A stretch of DNA of 64,000 bases. It comes from Xenopus tropicalis (Eukaryota > Chordata > Amphibia > Anura > Pipidae). Below the pieces are notes generated by a model. That model searched no databases. It saw only the letters and a list, made by a program, of their open reading frames with translations, and was not told the origin of the DNA. Within the stretch, counting starts at the first letter, position 1. Every line of letters begins with the position of its first letter. The stretch covers positions 150,523,040 to 150,587,039 of the forward strand of contig NC_030679.2 in the NCBI RefSeq assembly GCF_000004195.4, in the 5' to 3' direction. Below are positions 1 to 11,066 of this stretch, piece after piece. Made by a program: the position numbers and the translations under genes.

Positions 1-110
1 GGAGAAGAATCGCTACAATGATTATTTGAATAACTCTAAACCCACAAACCCTAAAATTCACGCATTTTACAAACCATCTGGAATATGATAGTTGGTTTGA
101 AAAACCCAAA
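1..110. repeat. Copy of the OR 3'-flank block
   Basis: This stretch resembles sequence downstream of OR2 (about 9,795-9,890) and OR6 (about 39,455-39,560), sharing the order 'tacaatgattatt', 'ctctaaa', 'aaattca' and 'ctggaatat'. It is most likely the far 3' flank of the first OR unit, pushed away from OR1 by later insertions. Only dispersed similarity is seen and no gene. Confidence 0.45.
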
Positions 111-930
111 TACTGATCTTCAACTTCAGCTGATTCTTCCACTTCTTCTTAAAGGAGACATTTTATATAAAGTTCATATTCAGTTATAATATTCATCCTC
201 CCTCAAAATGTGAAATGATGCAGAAAGAAAGATGTTTTGAAAGCATTTTTCCTCTTAAAACTGCCATTATATGAGAGCTGCACTCACAAGCTCACTGATC
301 AGGAGTCAGAGCCAAATGAGACATGGGAGTGTCCTTCAGTCTCCCACAGGAAGTGGTCACAGCACTGACTGACAGGCTTTATTCAGCAGCAGCAGGGAAA
401 ACCCCTCCCTCCTTCTGTGTCTCTCTGCTTGTGCTGCTGCCAGGGGGGGAGGAGCGAGTAGAGCTGGAACGGACTGTCTGTCAGCTCGCTAAGCCCCGCC
501 CACTCTATGAATATTCACTTAAGTAGGTGAGGGTGTCATTGAAGTCTATGAGGGCCGGCGGCTCTGAGCCGATATACTGAAGAGTCTAAACCGGAAACTG
601 GCATAAGGTCTGGGTAGAGCACAGTTTACGAGCAGTTATGGACATATTTGAACCCAAAGGTATTAAAATAAAAGCACTTCCTTCTATTTTACATTGTTTA
701 GTGCATTGTCAAAATTTATGGTATATATCCCCTTTAATCTTTCTCTTCTTATTCTTAGCGCCCCCCCATTTTCTAAACGCTACTCCTCCTACAGTTTTAG
801 GGATACAACACCCAAACTCCCCACACTTTTTCACCCTATAGCGGAGCAGGTTGCTTGTAGTTTTCTAAGTGATCCCTCCCCCCGTCTTTTTGTGGCGCCG
901 CTCTGAACCCCCTAATTTTCCCTTTGACTT
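111..930. other. Intergenic, no gene recognised
   Basis: The first part is AT-rich. Positions 250-620 are richer in G+C and read like an old dispersed repeat (CAG-rich patch near 385-405, G-run near 445). Short open frames here have no recognisable domain. I cannot assign a family. Confidence 0.3.
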
Positions 931-2530
931 TGGCAGGGAAGATTTTCAAACTGCTGCCACTCTTACAGCTTTCAAACTACACTCCTCAAACTTGAATAAC
1001 CTAATCATGGGGATCACTCCGAATGAAACTGCAACATTTGTTGGCTGACCCAATGTGGGAGGAGCCAACAACAGCCAATCAAATATCACCAATTGACTTA
1101 AATGGGGAAATTGAAACTGCTGCCAATCTTACAGCTTTGAGGCTACACTCACCAAACTTGAATCACACAGTCATGGGCTCAGCCTGAAGGAAAATGGATG
1201 CCCAAAAGTGAGTGGAGCTACGAACAGCCAATCAGATTTTACCTTTTGACTTTCAATAGGGAAATCCAACCTGCTGCCATTCTCACAGTAATAACACCAG
1301 GGTCTCCAAACATTGCAGAGTTAGGCACCAGTTAACTGCGGTTCAAGGTTAGAATAATTGGGTGCAACTACCGACAGCCAATCAGATTTTACCTATTGAA
1401 TTATACTGGTTTGATGCCAAGGTTCCCAAACTTTGCACAGTTTGTCTCTGGGTGCCTACATCCCAAGTTTAAAAAAGTGGGTGGAGCCAGCAACAGCCAG
1501 AATTCACCTATTGACTTTCATTGGTTTAAATTTAAACTGCTGGCATTCTTTAAATATTAAGATTATTATTATAATAGAGAAATTTAAAGTGCCAGTGTCC
1601 CCAAACTTTTCACAGTTGGCCACTGGGGGATTAAGGTTAGAAAAAGTTGGTAGAGCCACCAACAGCCAATCAGATTTCACCAATTGAATTCCATTGGTTT
1701 ATATTTATACGGCTGCTTTTCTTACAATATTTATGCCAGGGTTCCCAAACTTTTCACAGTTCATCACTGGGGGACTAAGGTTAAAGGTTAGGAGAAGGTT
1801 AGGAAAAGTGGAGCCACCAACAGCCAATCCATTTTCACCCATTAAATTTCATTGGTTTATATTTAAACTGATGCCATTATTTAAGAATTAATTTCACTGG
1901 ATATTTGCGGTTCAAAGTTAGAAAAAGTGGGCGGACACCAACAACCAATCACAATTACTTTCAATGGTAAAATGTGAAATTCTGTCAGTCCCACAATTTT
2001 TACGCCTGGGTCCCCAAACTTTTGCAGTTGGTCACTGAAAAAATAGGAAAAGTGGGTTGGGCCACTAACAGCCAATCATATTTCATTCATTGAATTTCAT
2101 TGGTTCAACTGTTTATGCCAGGGTGCCCACTGTTTGTCGCCGAGTGACTTCCACTCAAGGTTAGAAAAAGTAGGCACACCCACCAACCACCAATCATAAT
2201 TCACCTATTGGTTTAAATTTATATTGACATTGTAAATTGGTTGTTTAACTATTAATCCTAGAGTTCCTAAACTTTGCAGAGTTAGTCACTGGGTAACTGC
2301 AGTTCCAGGTTAGAAAATGTGGGCCGCCAATCAGAATTTAAAATTGCTGCCTTTCAGACACTATTAAAACCAGGGCCCCTAAACTTTCCACAGTGGTTTG
2401 TACTATATAACTGTGGTCCAAGGTTAGAACTTTGCACAGCTTGTGACTACGTACCAAGTTTAGAAAAGTGGGAGGAGCCAACAACAGCCAATCAGATTGC
2501 ATTCAGTGACTTCCCATTTTTCAAACCAAC
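930..2530. repeat. Degenerate ~120-170 bp tandem array with a CCAAT box per unit
   Basis: About eleven diverged units follow one another. A typical unit holds 'tgccattctt', 'cccaaactttgcacag', 'ggttagaaaaagtgg', 'ggagccaccaacagccaat' and 'cattggttt'. The CCAAT-type core recurs near 1,074, 1,226, 1,376, 1,496 (degenerate), 1,664, 1,823, 1,943, 2,071, 2,189, 2,326 and 2,486. AGCCAATCAG matches the NF-Y consensus well, but units differ by many substitutions and indels, so this is an old array. No coding content is supported. Confidence 0.7.
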
Positions 2531-4044
2531 ATGAAGTTTGTTCTCAAACTTCCCTTTCTAGTTTTGTATGTTCTTTGACTAGTTGTAGAAATAAAAAAAT
2601 AAAAACATTTGTACATTCCTTTATTAGATGGCCAAACGCTATGTGAAGCTTTTATTTTTATAAGGCTTGCTGATAGCTATCTGCCTAGATAATATTTTTG
2701 TACTAACAAACCGACATTCCTTATTCAATATATTCCTAAGGATGGAATCTATTTTAACGATCACAGAATCTCAGAATCACCCTTTCTTGCCAAAATACCT
2801 TTCTTGCCGGCAGCACCTTCAAAAACTGTAAGGAGTCTTAGATCGGAACTTCAGGAAACGGGTGTAACATGAGCAGTTTTTGGCCTGTTTTATGAAAATT
2901 TGACCCAAAAGGTACTAAAAAAAACCCTGATTCCTTCTATTTCCATTAAAAAACAATGAAAAAAAATCATAATTTATTAAATGAAAAATCCACAATCTAA
3001 AAGCTGCCGAGGTCACGTAGAAGTCAGTGGGGGCTGTCCTTTTTTCCAATTGAAAGTTTTAAGGTTTTTCAAGGTGCTTTCATTGCATGAAAAATGTTTC
3101 AAAAATATTCTTTTGTGGATTTTATGGTTTATGAGGATTCTTTTTGTGGGTTTTTTTTGGTTTCAAAAACCTCTACACCACTAAAAATGAGAAATGAGAA
3201 TGATAAATGGGCCTCCCAAAGTTTAGTTATGTTTATAGCAGGGCCCTTTCTAACCTCCTAAAGCCACTCAACAATATATCCACTGTGAGAATCTTATCTG
3301 ATAGAACACAAGAAAAACATTTCATTTTGATTCATAAATTCTAATCTTTAGAAAATATTATAACCAAAATACCCAAAAATTGAGAATATTATAAAGGGTT
3401 TGGAAGGCAAGTTAAAAACTTACACAAAACAAGCTTGATGGTATCTGCAATTTCCTTAAACAACAAAGCTTTAGAAGATACATCATTGTGGAGGCCATGT
3501 TTAAACAACTCTACGTCTGTCTGTACATCTGTTATGGGGCAGAGTCAGATGTTAAACATCTCAAAATTTGGCTCAACACAAAGTACCAAAAAAGCATAAG
3601 CTGTAAATTTAAAATATCTTAAATCCAGAATTAATCTAGGTGATATTATCAAGAACGTTATGTTACATGTGACAATGGAGTCACCTTCACTGATCAAGCC
3701 CAAGAATGTAGACTCATGAAGTTAAAATACTAAGTAGAAACATAGAGAAATGGATTGCAGAAGGCCATCTAATGGGTGTAGGACATCACTCTGATGAGAG
3801 GACATTGTACAGTAACAGTGAAACCAAAATATACAAATGGCAACCCTTTCATCCCAAACCACAAAGCTCCATAGGCAGGAGAGGCCTATTGGATAAAAGA
3901 CAAGTAAGAAATACATATATGACTAATAATAATATCCACAATAAGAAATTAATTTTCCCCCAAAAAAAGTTATTTTTGTTGTCTATGGACAAAGGGGGGA
4001 AAAGTGTCATTAACAATTTGAATACACATATCATCAGAGCAACT
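2531..4044. other. AT-rich intergenic; 3' flank of OR1
   Basis: No gene is seen. Two blocks recur elsewhere in the cluster. About 3,415-3,545 matches about 36,700-36,880, and about 3,690-3,830 matches about 17,145-17,285, which lies downstream of OR3. They mark the 3' side of the duplicated OR unit. Confidence 0.45.
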
Positions 4045-5013
4045 TTAATCTCCTTTTCTGTTGCTTAAATTGAGTATAAAAGAAGAAATTTGATTTGACA
4101 TACACTTCCATAGAGCAACTTTAATCTCAGTGTTTCTCAGGCTGTATACTATGGGATTGAAACATGGTGTTCCAGCTGTGTATAGAAGGGATAGTATTTT
4201 CTTTATATTAAAGTTACGTTGTTTGGATGGTACCATATAAACTATTATTATAGTCCCATAGTACATGCACACAACTATTAAATGGGAGCTGCAAGTGGAG
4301 AAGGCTTTGTGTCTTCCTTCAGTAGAGGAGATCCTGAGAATGGCAAGGCCAATGGAAACGTAAGAAAAAATAATGAAGCAAAAAGGGAGCAGCACAAATG
4401 GTATGGCCAAAATAATTTGTGTTAGTTCCACAGCTTTATAATCTGTGCAGGAAAGTTCAATAATAGGGGTAAAGTCACAGAAATAATAATCTATAACAAA
4501 TGGGCCGCAGAACTGCAAATTAAATATCAGAAGATTCATAACCAAACTTACTATAAGGGCTAAGCCCCAAGAAGAAAGACGCATATAGAGGCAAAGCCTG
4601 AAACCCATAATGGAGACATAATGAAGTGGGGAGCAGATGGCCAGATATCGGTCATAGGCCATGGCTGTGAGGCTGTATATTTCTAAAGATCCTGCAACAC
4701 CATAGAAGTAAAACTGTGTGATACAACCAGTAGCAGATATTGTGCCCCCTCCATTCAGTAATAACCACAAGAAATTTGGAGTAATACTGGTACTGAGCAA
4801 AACATCAGCCAGAGACAGCTGGGAGAGAAGAACGTACATGGGAGATCTCAGGGCTGAGACTGTTATTACCAATATAATTATAAGAAGATTTCCAAATAAT
4901 GTCACAATATAAATCCAGAGAAACAGAACAAAGAGAAACTCATTGATTATCTGAGAGTTCTGAAATCCCAAGAGAAGGAAAGATATACCTGATGTCTGAT
5001 TCACCTTATGCAT
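4045..5013 (-). CDS. Class II odorant receptor, copy 1 (OR1)
   Basis: Intact 322-aa seven-transmembrane receptor expected to detect odorants through a Golf-coupled pathway in olfactory neurons. The N-terminus has a glycosylation site (NQT, residue 5). Family marks are GN at 41-42 in TM1, PMY at 58-60, LSLAD at 66-70, MAYDRYLAIC at 118-127 at the end of TM3, KAFSTCSSH at 236-244 before TM6 and NPIVYSLRN at 286-294 in TM7. Cysteines 97 and 179 suit the TM3-ECL2 disulfide. The ATG lies in GCAATGCAT, 3 nt after a good splice acceptor (TTCCAG). It differs from its paralogues mostly in TM3, TM4 and TM5 and has two unusual changes in intracellular loop 2/TM4 (YMRLSSWG where the others have YMSLCSWG). 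Family assignment is firm; the orthologue name and ligand are unknown. Confidence 0.95.
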   Translation of the reverse strand: MHKVNQTSGISFLLLGFQNSQIINEFLFVLFLWIYIVTLFGNLLIIILVITVSALRSPMYVLLSQLSLADVLLSTSITPNFLWLLLNGGGTISATGCITQFYFYGVAGSLEIYSLTAMAYDRYLAICSPLHYVSIMGFRLCLYMRLSSWGLALIVSLVMNLLIFNLQFCGPFVIDYYFCDFTPIIELSCTDYKAVELTQIILAIPFVLLPFCFIIFSYVSIGLAILRISSTEGRHKAFSTCSSHLIVVCMYYGTIIIVYMVPSKQRNFNIKKILSLLYTAGTPCFNPIVYSLRNTEIKVALWKCMSNQISSFILNLSNRKGD

Positions 5014-5016
5014 TGC

Positions 5017-5570
5017 CTGGAACCGTACAACAGAGAAGTTAGAAGATATGGTTTTTCAATACGTGACTCCCTTGTGAGTTTCCCTACAGAACAGTGACAA
5101 AGATGTACAAAGTTCCCAGAGTCCAATAACTTTAGCTAATAAATTTTACTTATTGATGCATAAAAGATAAAATGTCCACACTGAGTTTTTCTAAATAGAG
5201 TAATGTGTTTGAATGTAAGTAGATATGAACCTTGTTGGTTTCTCTGTGGAAATCTAATGTAATGTATTAGCGTTGCCCCACGTATAGATACATTGGTACT
5301 GGGACTGAGATGCAGCTGATCCTGAACCTTTCAGTGACCCAGATTATCATGGGAAGTTTAGTAGAAATGGGAAATCTCACACCTGCCCATTTGAGGGAGC
5401 AGAGAAACCAGTAAGAAACAGCAGTGAGTGATACATTTCTCCTGTAATGGGAAGTTGCCTTTGGGGCTTGTTGGGAACTGCAAATGGGAAAGGAAAGAAT
5501 CCTGTAGGGTGAGCAGGGCCATTGAGCAAAGAGCAGCCATAACTCTATACTGCATGGATAAGGGAAGCCA
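5017..5570 (-). other. Predicted OR1 leader exon and intron
   Basis: On the minus strand a consensus donor (GGGCAG|GTGTGAG) ends a leader exon at 5,383, and an acceptor with branch-like TTCTAAC, a pyrimidine tract and TTCCAG ends at 5,017. This predicts a 366-nt intron and a leader exon from about 5,570 to 5,383. The arrangement fits the usual vertebrate OR plan of a non-coding 5' exon plus one coding exon. The same donor and acceptor occur in OR4 and OR6. The leader carries upstream ATGs. Confidence 0.55.
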
Positions 5571-5590
5571 TTTGGCATTACAGAGATGGG

Positions 5591-5684
5591 GTTTTTATAC
5601 CTTTGGAAATGAACATAACAGCCATTCTGTAACTATCCCCTGGGCCGTGTATAACACAGACACTCACAGGGAGCTCCCTGGGGC
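5591..5684 (-). promoter_or_regulatory. OR1 core promoter: TATA box and two EBF-like sites
   Basis: Read on the minus strand, GTATAAAAAC (5,600-5,591) is a consensus TATA box. Upstream of it lie two Olf-1/EBF-type palindromes, written here on the plus strand: TCCCCTGGGC at 5,636-5,645 and TCCCTGGGGC at 5,675-5,684. O/E sites are a known hallmark of OR promoters. The block is conserved at all six OR copies. Confidence 0.65.
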
Positions 5685-6109
5685 AGAACCAGAAGCTTGT
5701 TATGAACGGCAATTTCATTCTGAATCAAATAACAGAAAATTGATTGCAAGACATATTTGCATCCCCATCCCACTAACAGTACTAAATATTTAAAATTGTT
5801 TGCACCTACTTGAAATGCAGTTTCTTCTTTTTTTCTGTAAATTTTCTAGATACCCCAAGTACACCAAACAATGAGAAATGTTACACCTCAAATTTCAAAA
5901 TCTTTCCAGGGAAAACAGAAGAGATATTAGGGGTCATTTATGTCCACAAGCACAAGTATGAAATTTTCCTACAGACAGTTGTGCATAAAACCCCATTCAT
6001 TAAAAGTAGGAATGTAGACAGTGCCCCATAGAGGTGACTTACAGTATTTAGTAATGATGAATGAAGTGTTAGGCAATGGGACTTGCTGAGATAACATTTA
6101 GAAGAAGTA

Positions 6110-6765
6110 TGACTATGAAACTTTTCATTCATCCAGGTCATGGTATATCTAGTATAAATAAATCTAAAGCAACTGGACTTGCTGGGAAATCGTTGAAGAT
6201 GTTTCACTACTCATCCGAGCAGCTTCTTCGGTTCAACTGACTGGTATGGGAAGCCCTCAGCATATAAATTCTTCCATTAATATGTCTATGAAGATTCTCA
6301 TTCATCCAGGTCATGATATACAGTATCTAGAAGAATTAAGTCTAAAACAACTGGACTTTTTTGAGTTTTTCTTGAAAACGTTTCACCCCTCATCCGAGTG
6401 GCTTCTTCAGTTCAAATCACTGGTAGGGAATTCCCCAGAATTTAAACTCTTGATGGTAGTACAGTCATAGACATCCAATCACAATGGTTCCATTGAACTT
6501 ATTCAGTTAGGTGTTAGCTGAAACTGACAGGTGTAAGAAGGTATGATCCAATCACAATGGTACCAAGATTCTCATTGATGAAGGGGTTAATCCTTCAAAG
6601 TACATGACTGGAAGTGTGAACTGTTGTGAAACCGCCGGGGTAAGGATGTCAAAGCGGCATTGTATGTAGGTGACAAACGGTGTCGCAGGCCCCCTCCTCT
6701 GTTCAGGGATGGTTTTTCCAGGCTGGCATAAACGGCCTCTTCCATTAATGCGATCATTTATATCT
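6110..6765 (-). mobile_element. Penelope-like retroelement 3' end (fragment)
   Basis: The sequence matches the better-preserved fragment at 35,650-36,009, which encodes the tail of a GIY-YIG-type Penelope-like protein on the minus strand. Shared pieces are the 'catccgagcagcttcttc' tail and, at 6,610-6,740, the stretch equivalent to the SLNRGGG coding part. It is non-coding here. Confidence 0.6.
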
Positions 6766-6903
6766 CACAGGTACCACTGTACCACTCAGTAAAAATGACA
6801 GATCATTATTCACAGATGTATATATAAATATAAAGGGAAAGGGAGGATTAAGTTATTAAGAATGTTTGGCAAAGTTGGTAATGTTTACACTGAAGAAGGG
6901 TTG

Positions 6904-7721
6904 GTTTAACCCTTTCGCTACCAGCCTTTTTGGACAAAGCGGAACTTCTATTGCCAGACAGTTTTTGAACATTTCACTTTAGGAGCCTCTCCTCGGGGGG
7001 ACATTTAGTTTACCCAGGAAAACAATATATAGGATTTTTTCAGGACAACCTGAGCTATCAAAATATGGTAGAATTTTTGTTCAATTCCAATTCTGTAACA
7101 AGATAGAGCCTTCTAAATGTCTAAAAAATGAAAAAAAAAATATATTTTCCATAATATAAACACATACACCAGAAACAATTTTTTTTATGCATGTAATTAC
7201 AACTGATTTGGAAAGTCCCATGTCTCCTGAATGTGCCAATACCAAATATATATAGTTTTATGGAGATTTCTCACTTGTATAGGTCAAAAACTCCCAGCGG
7301 TACCCTACCAAATTCCCAAAGCACTGCTCCAGAAACCTGCATACTTTAGATTTCAAGGCCAAAAATTCCATTAACAGAAGGTTTATCCCAGAAAACTATA
7401 CATTTTTAGAAAGAATAGATTCTGGGGAATACAAAATAGGTAGAACTGTCTGTCTGCTCCAAACTACCTAGTTGCAATGCTTTCCTAAAATTGTTGATTT
7501 TTATTAAAATTTGTGACATTTTTAAAAAATTGCTTCAAAAGTTCCAGTCTATAGGATCTTATCTCCTACAGGTCATAAAGAAACCAGACAAAACACAATA
7601 AATATGAATGCCAGGGGTCCACTGAACAGTTTGATGCCCAATATGTATAGGTTTAGCTAAGTATGTGGCATGCAGGGGCCCCAATGTGAACATACCCCCA
7701 TATGATCTGTCATTTGTCATT
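6904..7721. mobile_element. piggyBac-type left end plus first ~380-bp repeat
   Basis: TTAA at 6,904-6,907 is followed by CCCTTTCGCTACCAGCC, which resembles the CCCTTTAAGTGCCAGCC at 43,054. About 700 bp later comes the 'gaacagtttgatgccca' mark of the ~380-bp repeat family. The right end is missing because the block is cut at 7,722. No transposase is present. Confidence 0.45.
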
Positions 7722-8330
7722 TCAGGGAAAGAGTATATGTGCAACCACGAGGAGGAGAGGTGCCTGGAACCAGATCAATGGGACAGTCATACTGTCTGTG
7801 TGGAGGTAAGGTCTCGGCAGCTTTTTTAGAAAAAACATCAGCAAAAGGCTGCAGGTAAACCCTCTAGTGAGGTGGTCGCAATAACAGGAGGAATACATAC
7901 ACCCCTACAATTATCACCCCACTGAGAAACCTCCCCTGTAACCCAATTAATCAGGGGGTTGTGAGCCTGGAGCCAGGGTAACCCCAAAATGAGAGGAGAA
8001 GAGGCGCCTTCGATGAGAAAAAGGGTTATCTCTTCACTATGAAAATCATTTACACATAATGATAAGAAGATAGTTTTCTTATTTACCACCCCTGAGCCTA
8101 GGGGTCTTTTGTCTTTTGTCCACCGCTAAAATTTTTATGGGGACATCCAGAGGGACCACAGGAATGCCATGTCTGGCTGCAAACGGGGCATCTAAAAAGT
8201 TACCCTCTGCCCCAGAATCCACAAAAGCGGACAAGTTAATAGAGCCCGAAGGCCAAGTCAGTTTGACTGGTAACTGAACTTTGGGGAGAGGATACGCCTG
8301 CACCCAAACGAAGCTCCCCCTCTTCATTTA
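7722..8330 (-). pseudogene. Chromovirus protease/RT start, decayed
   Basis: Minus-strand remnant of the pol start of a Ty3/Gypsy chromovirus. An aspartic-protease block with DSGAEGNF lies near 8,210. It is followed by [11 protein letters not shown] near 7,970-8,000 and by a decayed stretch equivalent to the young copy's YDCPIDL region near 7,775. In this copy the protease frame opens with an ATG at 8,327 that overlaps the gag stop (TAAATG). Frameshifts break it, and it ends at 7,722 before the RT catalytic motifs. Confidence 0.8.
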
Positions 8331-8971
8331 GGCTAAGGCGTTTCCCGGCCTCTTAGTGCACTGTTTAAGAAAATGAACCTCATCCCCACAATAAATACAT
8401 AGACCAATACACCTCCGCATCCCGTCTCCCTTGGCGTAGTTTACGAATCGCCGAATCGGCAGATGATGTGCGATCCAGGTCATCATAAAGATTTGCCATG
8501 GAATGAAAGAAAAAAATCAAGGGGAAAATGGACAGGATCAGAGGGGGGCAGTCTAAGGGCCCAAACTTGAGGATCTCCCAGTAGGAGGGTCATGACAAAT
8601 CTTACTTTCTCCTCACCAGTTTGGAATGAATGAGGGAAAAAGCTAAGATACAATTTACATGCCTCTTTGAAGATGAAAAACTTAGTCCTATCCCCAGAAA
8701 ATTTTTCTGGAAAGGCAATTTTGGGCTCTTGGGGCCTAAAGCTGTTACCCCACATAGCAAAAGAGCCTACAGGAGGGGAAGGACTAGGCATAGGCTGCTG
8801 CGGAACTTGGGGAGTCTCTAGCTGGCGGGTTAGACTGTGGAAACCCTGCAGGAGATAATTTGGCTTTTGCTCCTGATCCTCCAAGCGCTGTAATATTGTG
8901 GTAAGAAGCGCTTCTGTAGCAGATGGAGTGGAAGAAGCAGCAGTGGACTTATCGTGATCTTGGTCCTCCAT
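8331..8971 (-). pseudogene. Chromovirus gag, decayed
   Basis: Gag-like open frame from a true ATG at 8,971 (in GGGCCCATGG) to 8,483, closely related to the gag at 50,814-51,791. It shares the segments TEALLTT, PQEPKIAFPEKF and KEACKLYLSFFPHSF. A frameshift breaks it near 8,520. The zinc-knuckle region persists in another frame near 8,350-8,400. Confidence 0.8.
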
Positions 8972-8984
8972 GGGCCCGTGATAA

Positions 8985-9608
8985 TGTCACGTTCAGCACA
9001 TTAAACCAGAACTGATGCCAAGTGCCCTTGTCTCGGCTCAGCTTCACCAGTAGTGTGACCGCCTTTGGCTTCGGGAGGAGCCCTCAGCTACTCAGATGCC
9101 ACCTGGACTTAACGAGAGGAACAAGGCGAGGAGTTCTGGCAAGCAAAGGGGCACGACTGTAGTTAAAGTCAGTTAGGCCGAAGATCACGGTACAAAAGGA
9201 TTAGGCAAGGTCGTAGTCAGGCAGGCTGGGTCGAGGCAGGCAGAAATCATGGATCGTCAGACAGGCAAGGGTCAAACTGGATAATCAAACAGCAGGATGA
9301 GACAAAATCGGAGTCAAAGTACAAGCCGGGGTCAGGTTACGGATATCAGAATAGTCAGGAACAGGCCAGGTCAAAAACACAGGAAAGCACAAACAGGAAA
9401 TACAGGAACAAACGCACAAAGGCTCAGAAAGGCACCAGGAACATATTCCTATCACGGGCAATGAAAACTAACCAAAGTCCCTTTAAATACTTTTAAACTT
9501 TGCGCCATTGCGCGCTGACGTCATAACGCTGGCGCAAATGTGCCTATAAATTACAGAGGTGCGCGCGGCGGGCGTCCCCGCCGTGCCGGTAGGTAATTTT
9601 TTATTACA
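8985..9608 (-). mobile_element. 5' LTR of the truncated chromovirus
   Basis: This is a 624-bp LTR on the minus strand running from TG at 9,608 to CA at 8,985. The same TTATCACGGGCCC follows it as follows the LTR at 50,801. It is clearly related to the 669-bp LTRs at 50,133 and 54,633 but diverged. The 3' LTR is absent, so the element is a 5' half only. Confidence 0.8.
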
Positions 9609-10115
9609 GGTACTGACCCGGGAAGCTTTTGGGTCAGTACCCATGTTAGAAAAAAAAGGTATCAAGAAGATTTTTCCTCCGCACTGCTGTCTATTTCAAA
9701 TAGTTTTAGATGTTAGAAGGACATACAAGGCCAATCTTAGAGCTGGAAAGTGCTCTGCTAATATTATAATATGAAAAAAAGACAAATATAGTAAAATAAC
9801 GATTACAATGATTATTACTTAACTACTCTGAAAACTACTCTAAAATTCAACCATTTTCAAAATCAACTGGAATATTATAGTTAGTAGATACAATGCAAGG
9901 ACCATGAGTATTGGCCAACATGTCTGCTATAGAACTATAACTTTCAGAAACTCCCTGGCAGCTCAATCAGTGCAGGGGGAGAAATGTTACTTCTACACGA
10001 ACTGGGGGGAAAGGAGTCCTGTCCTGCTTTTTGTTGTCTGTGGCCAAAGGGAGAAAATTGTCATTAACAGTTTAAAAACACATTTCAGCAGAGCAACTTC
10101 AATCTTCTTTTTCTG
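9609..10115. other. OR2 3' flank with half of a hairpin repeat
   Basis: At 9,609-9,650 lies the right side of the hairpin seen complete at 39,282-39,334; the chromovirus LTR ends right against it. The stretch 9,890-10,035 matches the 3' flanks of OR3 (17,490-17,640) and OR6 (39,555-39,615). No gene is seen. Confidence 0.5.
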
Positions 10116-11066
10116 CTACTTAAACTGAGTGTTAAAAAAAACTTGATTTGACATATACTTCCGTAGAGCAACTTTAATCTCATTGTTTCTCAGGCTGTAT
10201 ACTATGGGATTGAAACATGGGGTTCCAACTGTGTATAGAAGGGACAGTATTTTATTGATATTGAAGTTATGGCCCTCGGATGGTACCATATAAACTATTA
10301 TCAGAATCCCATAGTACATGCACACAACTATTAAATGGGAGCTGCAAGTGGAGAAGGCTTTGTGTCTTCCTTCAGTAGAGGAGATCCTGAGAATGGCAAG
10401 GCCAATGGAAACATAAGTGTAAATGATGAAGCAAAAAGGGAGCAGTATACAGGGTATGGTCATAATAATATCTGTTAGTTCCACAGCTTTATAATCTGAG
10501 CAGGAAAGTGTAATAAGAGGGGTAAAGTCACAGAAATAATGATCTATAACAAATGGGCCACAGAACTGCAAATTAAATGCTAAGAGATTTGCAATCAAAG
10601 CAAATACAAGGGCTAAGCCCCAAGAACAAAGACTCATATAGAGGCAAAGCCTGAAACCCATAATGGAGACATAATGAAGTGGGGAGCAGATGGCCAGATA
10701 TCGGTCATAGGCCATGGCTGTGAGGAGGAAACATTCTGAAGTTGCTGAAACACTATAGATATAAAACTGTGTGATACAACCAGTAGCAGATATTGTGCCC
10801 CCTCCATTCAGTAATAACCACAAGAAATTCGGAGTAATACTACTACTGAGCAAAACATCAGCCAGAGACAGCTGGGAGAGAAGGGCGTACATGGGAGATC
10901 TCAGGGCTGAGACTGTTATTACCAATATAATTATAAGAAGATTTCCAAATAATGTCACAATATAAATCCAGAGAAATGGAACAAAGAGAAACTCATTGAT
11001 TATCTGAGAGTTCTGAAATCCCAAGAGAAGGAAAGATATACCTGATGTCTGATTCACCTTATGCAT
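10116..11066 (-). CDS. Class II odorant receptor, copy 2 (OR2)
   Basis: Intact 316-aa OR with a verified ATG (GCAATGCAT). Motifs are NQT near residue 5, GN in TM1, PMY, LSLAD, MAYDRYLAIC, KAFSTCSSH and NPIVYSLRN. It is among the most divergent copies in the ligand-facing TM3 stretch (FYIYSVSATSECFLLT) and at the start of TM5 (LTDIIMTIPCILLPF). It has SEGHNF in the loop before TM7, where OR1 and OR4 have SKQRNF. The C-terminus is shorter than in OR4 and OR5, ending NTQFK. It is predicted to be a functional odorant GPCR; the ligand is unknown. Confidence 0.95.
   Translation of the reverse strand: MHKVNQTSGISFLLLGFQNSQIINEFLFVPFLWIYIVTLFGNLLIIILVITVSALRSPMYALLSQLSLADVLLSSSITPNFLWLLLNGGGTISATGCITQFYIYSVSATSECFLLTAMAYDRYLAICSPLHYVSIMGFRLCLYMSLCSWGLALVFALIANLLAFNLQFCGPFVIDHYFCDFTPLITLSCSDYKAVELTDIIMTIPCILLPFCFIIYTYVSIGLAILRISSTEGRHKAFSTCSSHLIVVCMYYGILIIVYMVPSEGHNFNINKILSLLYTVGTPCFNPIVYSLRNNEIKVALRKYMSNQVFFNTQFK

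Larger units (their letters stand above)
5498..7722. repeat. Segmental duplication, copy A (upstream of OR1)
   Basis: This block is nearly the same, base for base, as 11,338-13,555 upstream of OR2, with scattered substitutions and small indels. It covers the promoter, a Penelope-like tail and the start of the ~380-bp repeat. The match ends abruptly near 7,722, where chromovirus sequence begins. Parts of the same block recur upstream of OR3 (20,900-22,125), OR4 (27,390-27,780 and pieces at 29,640-30,220), OR5 (34,480-34,740) and OR6 (41,960-42,240). Confidence 0.85.

Noticed and set aside
638..906. Overlapping 67- and 70-codon frames near the window start
   Set aside because: No domain or recognisable homology; composition is like the surrounding non-coding DNA.
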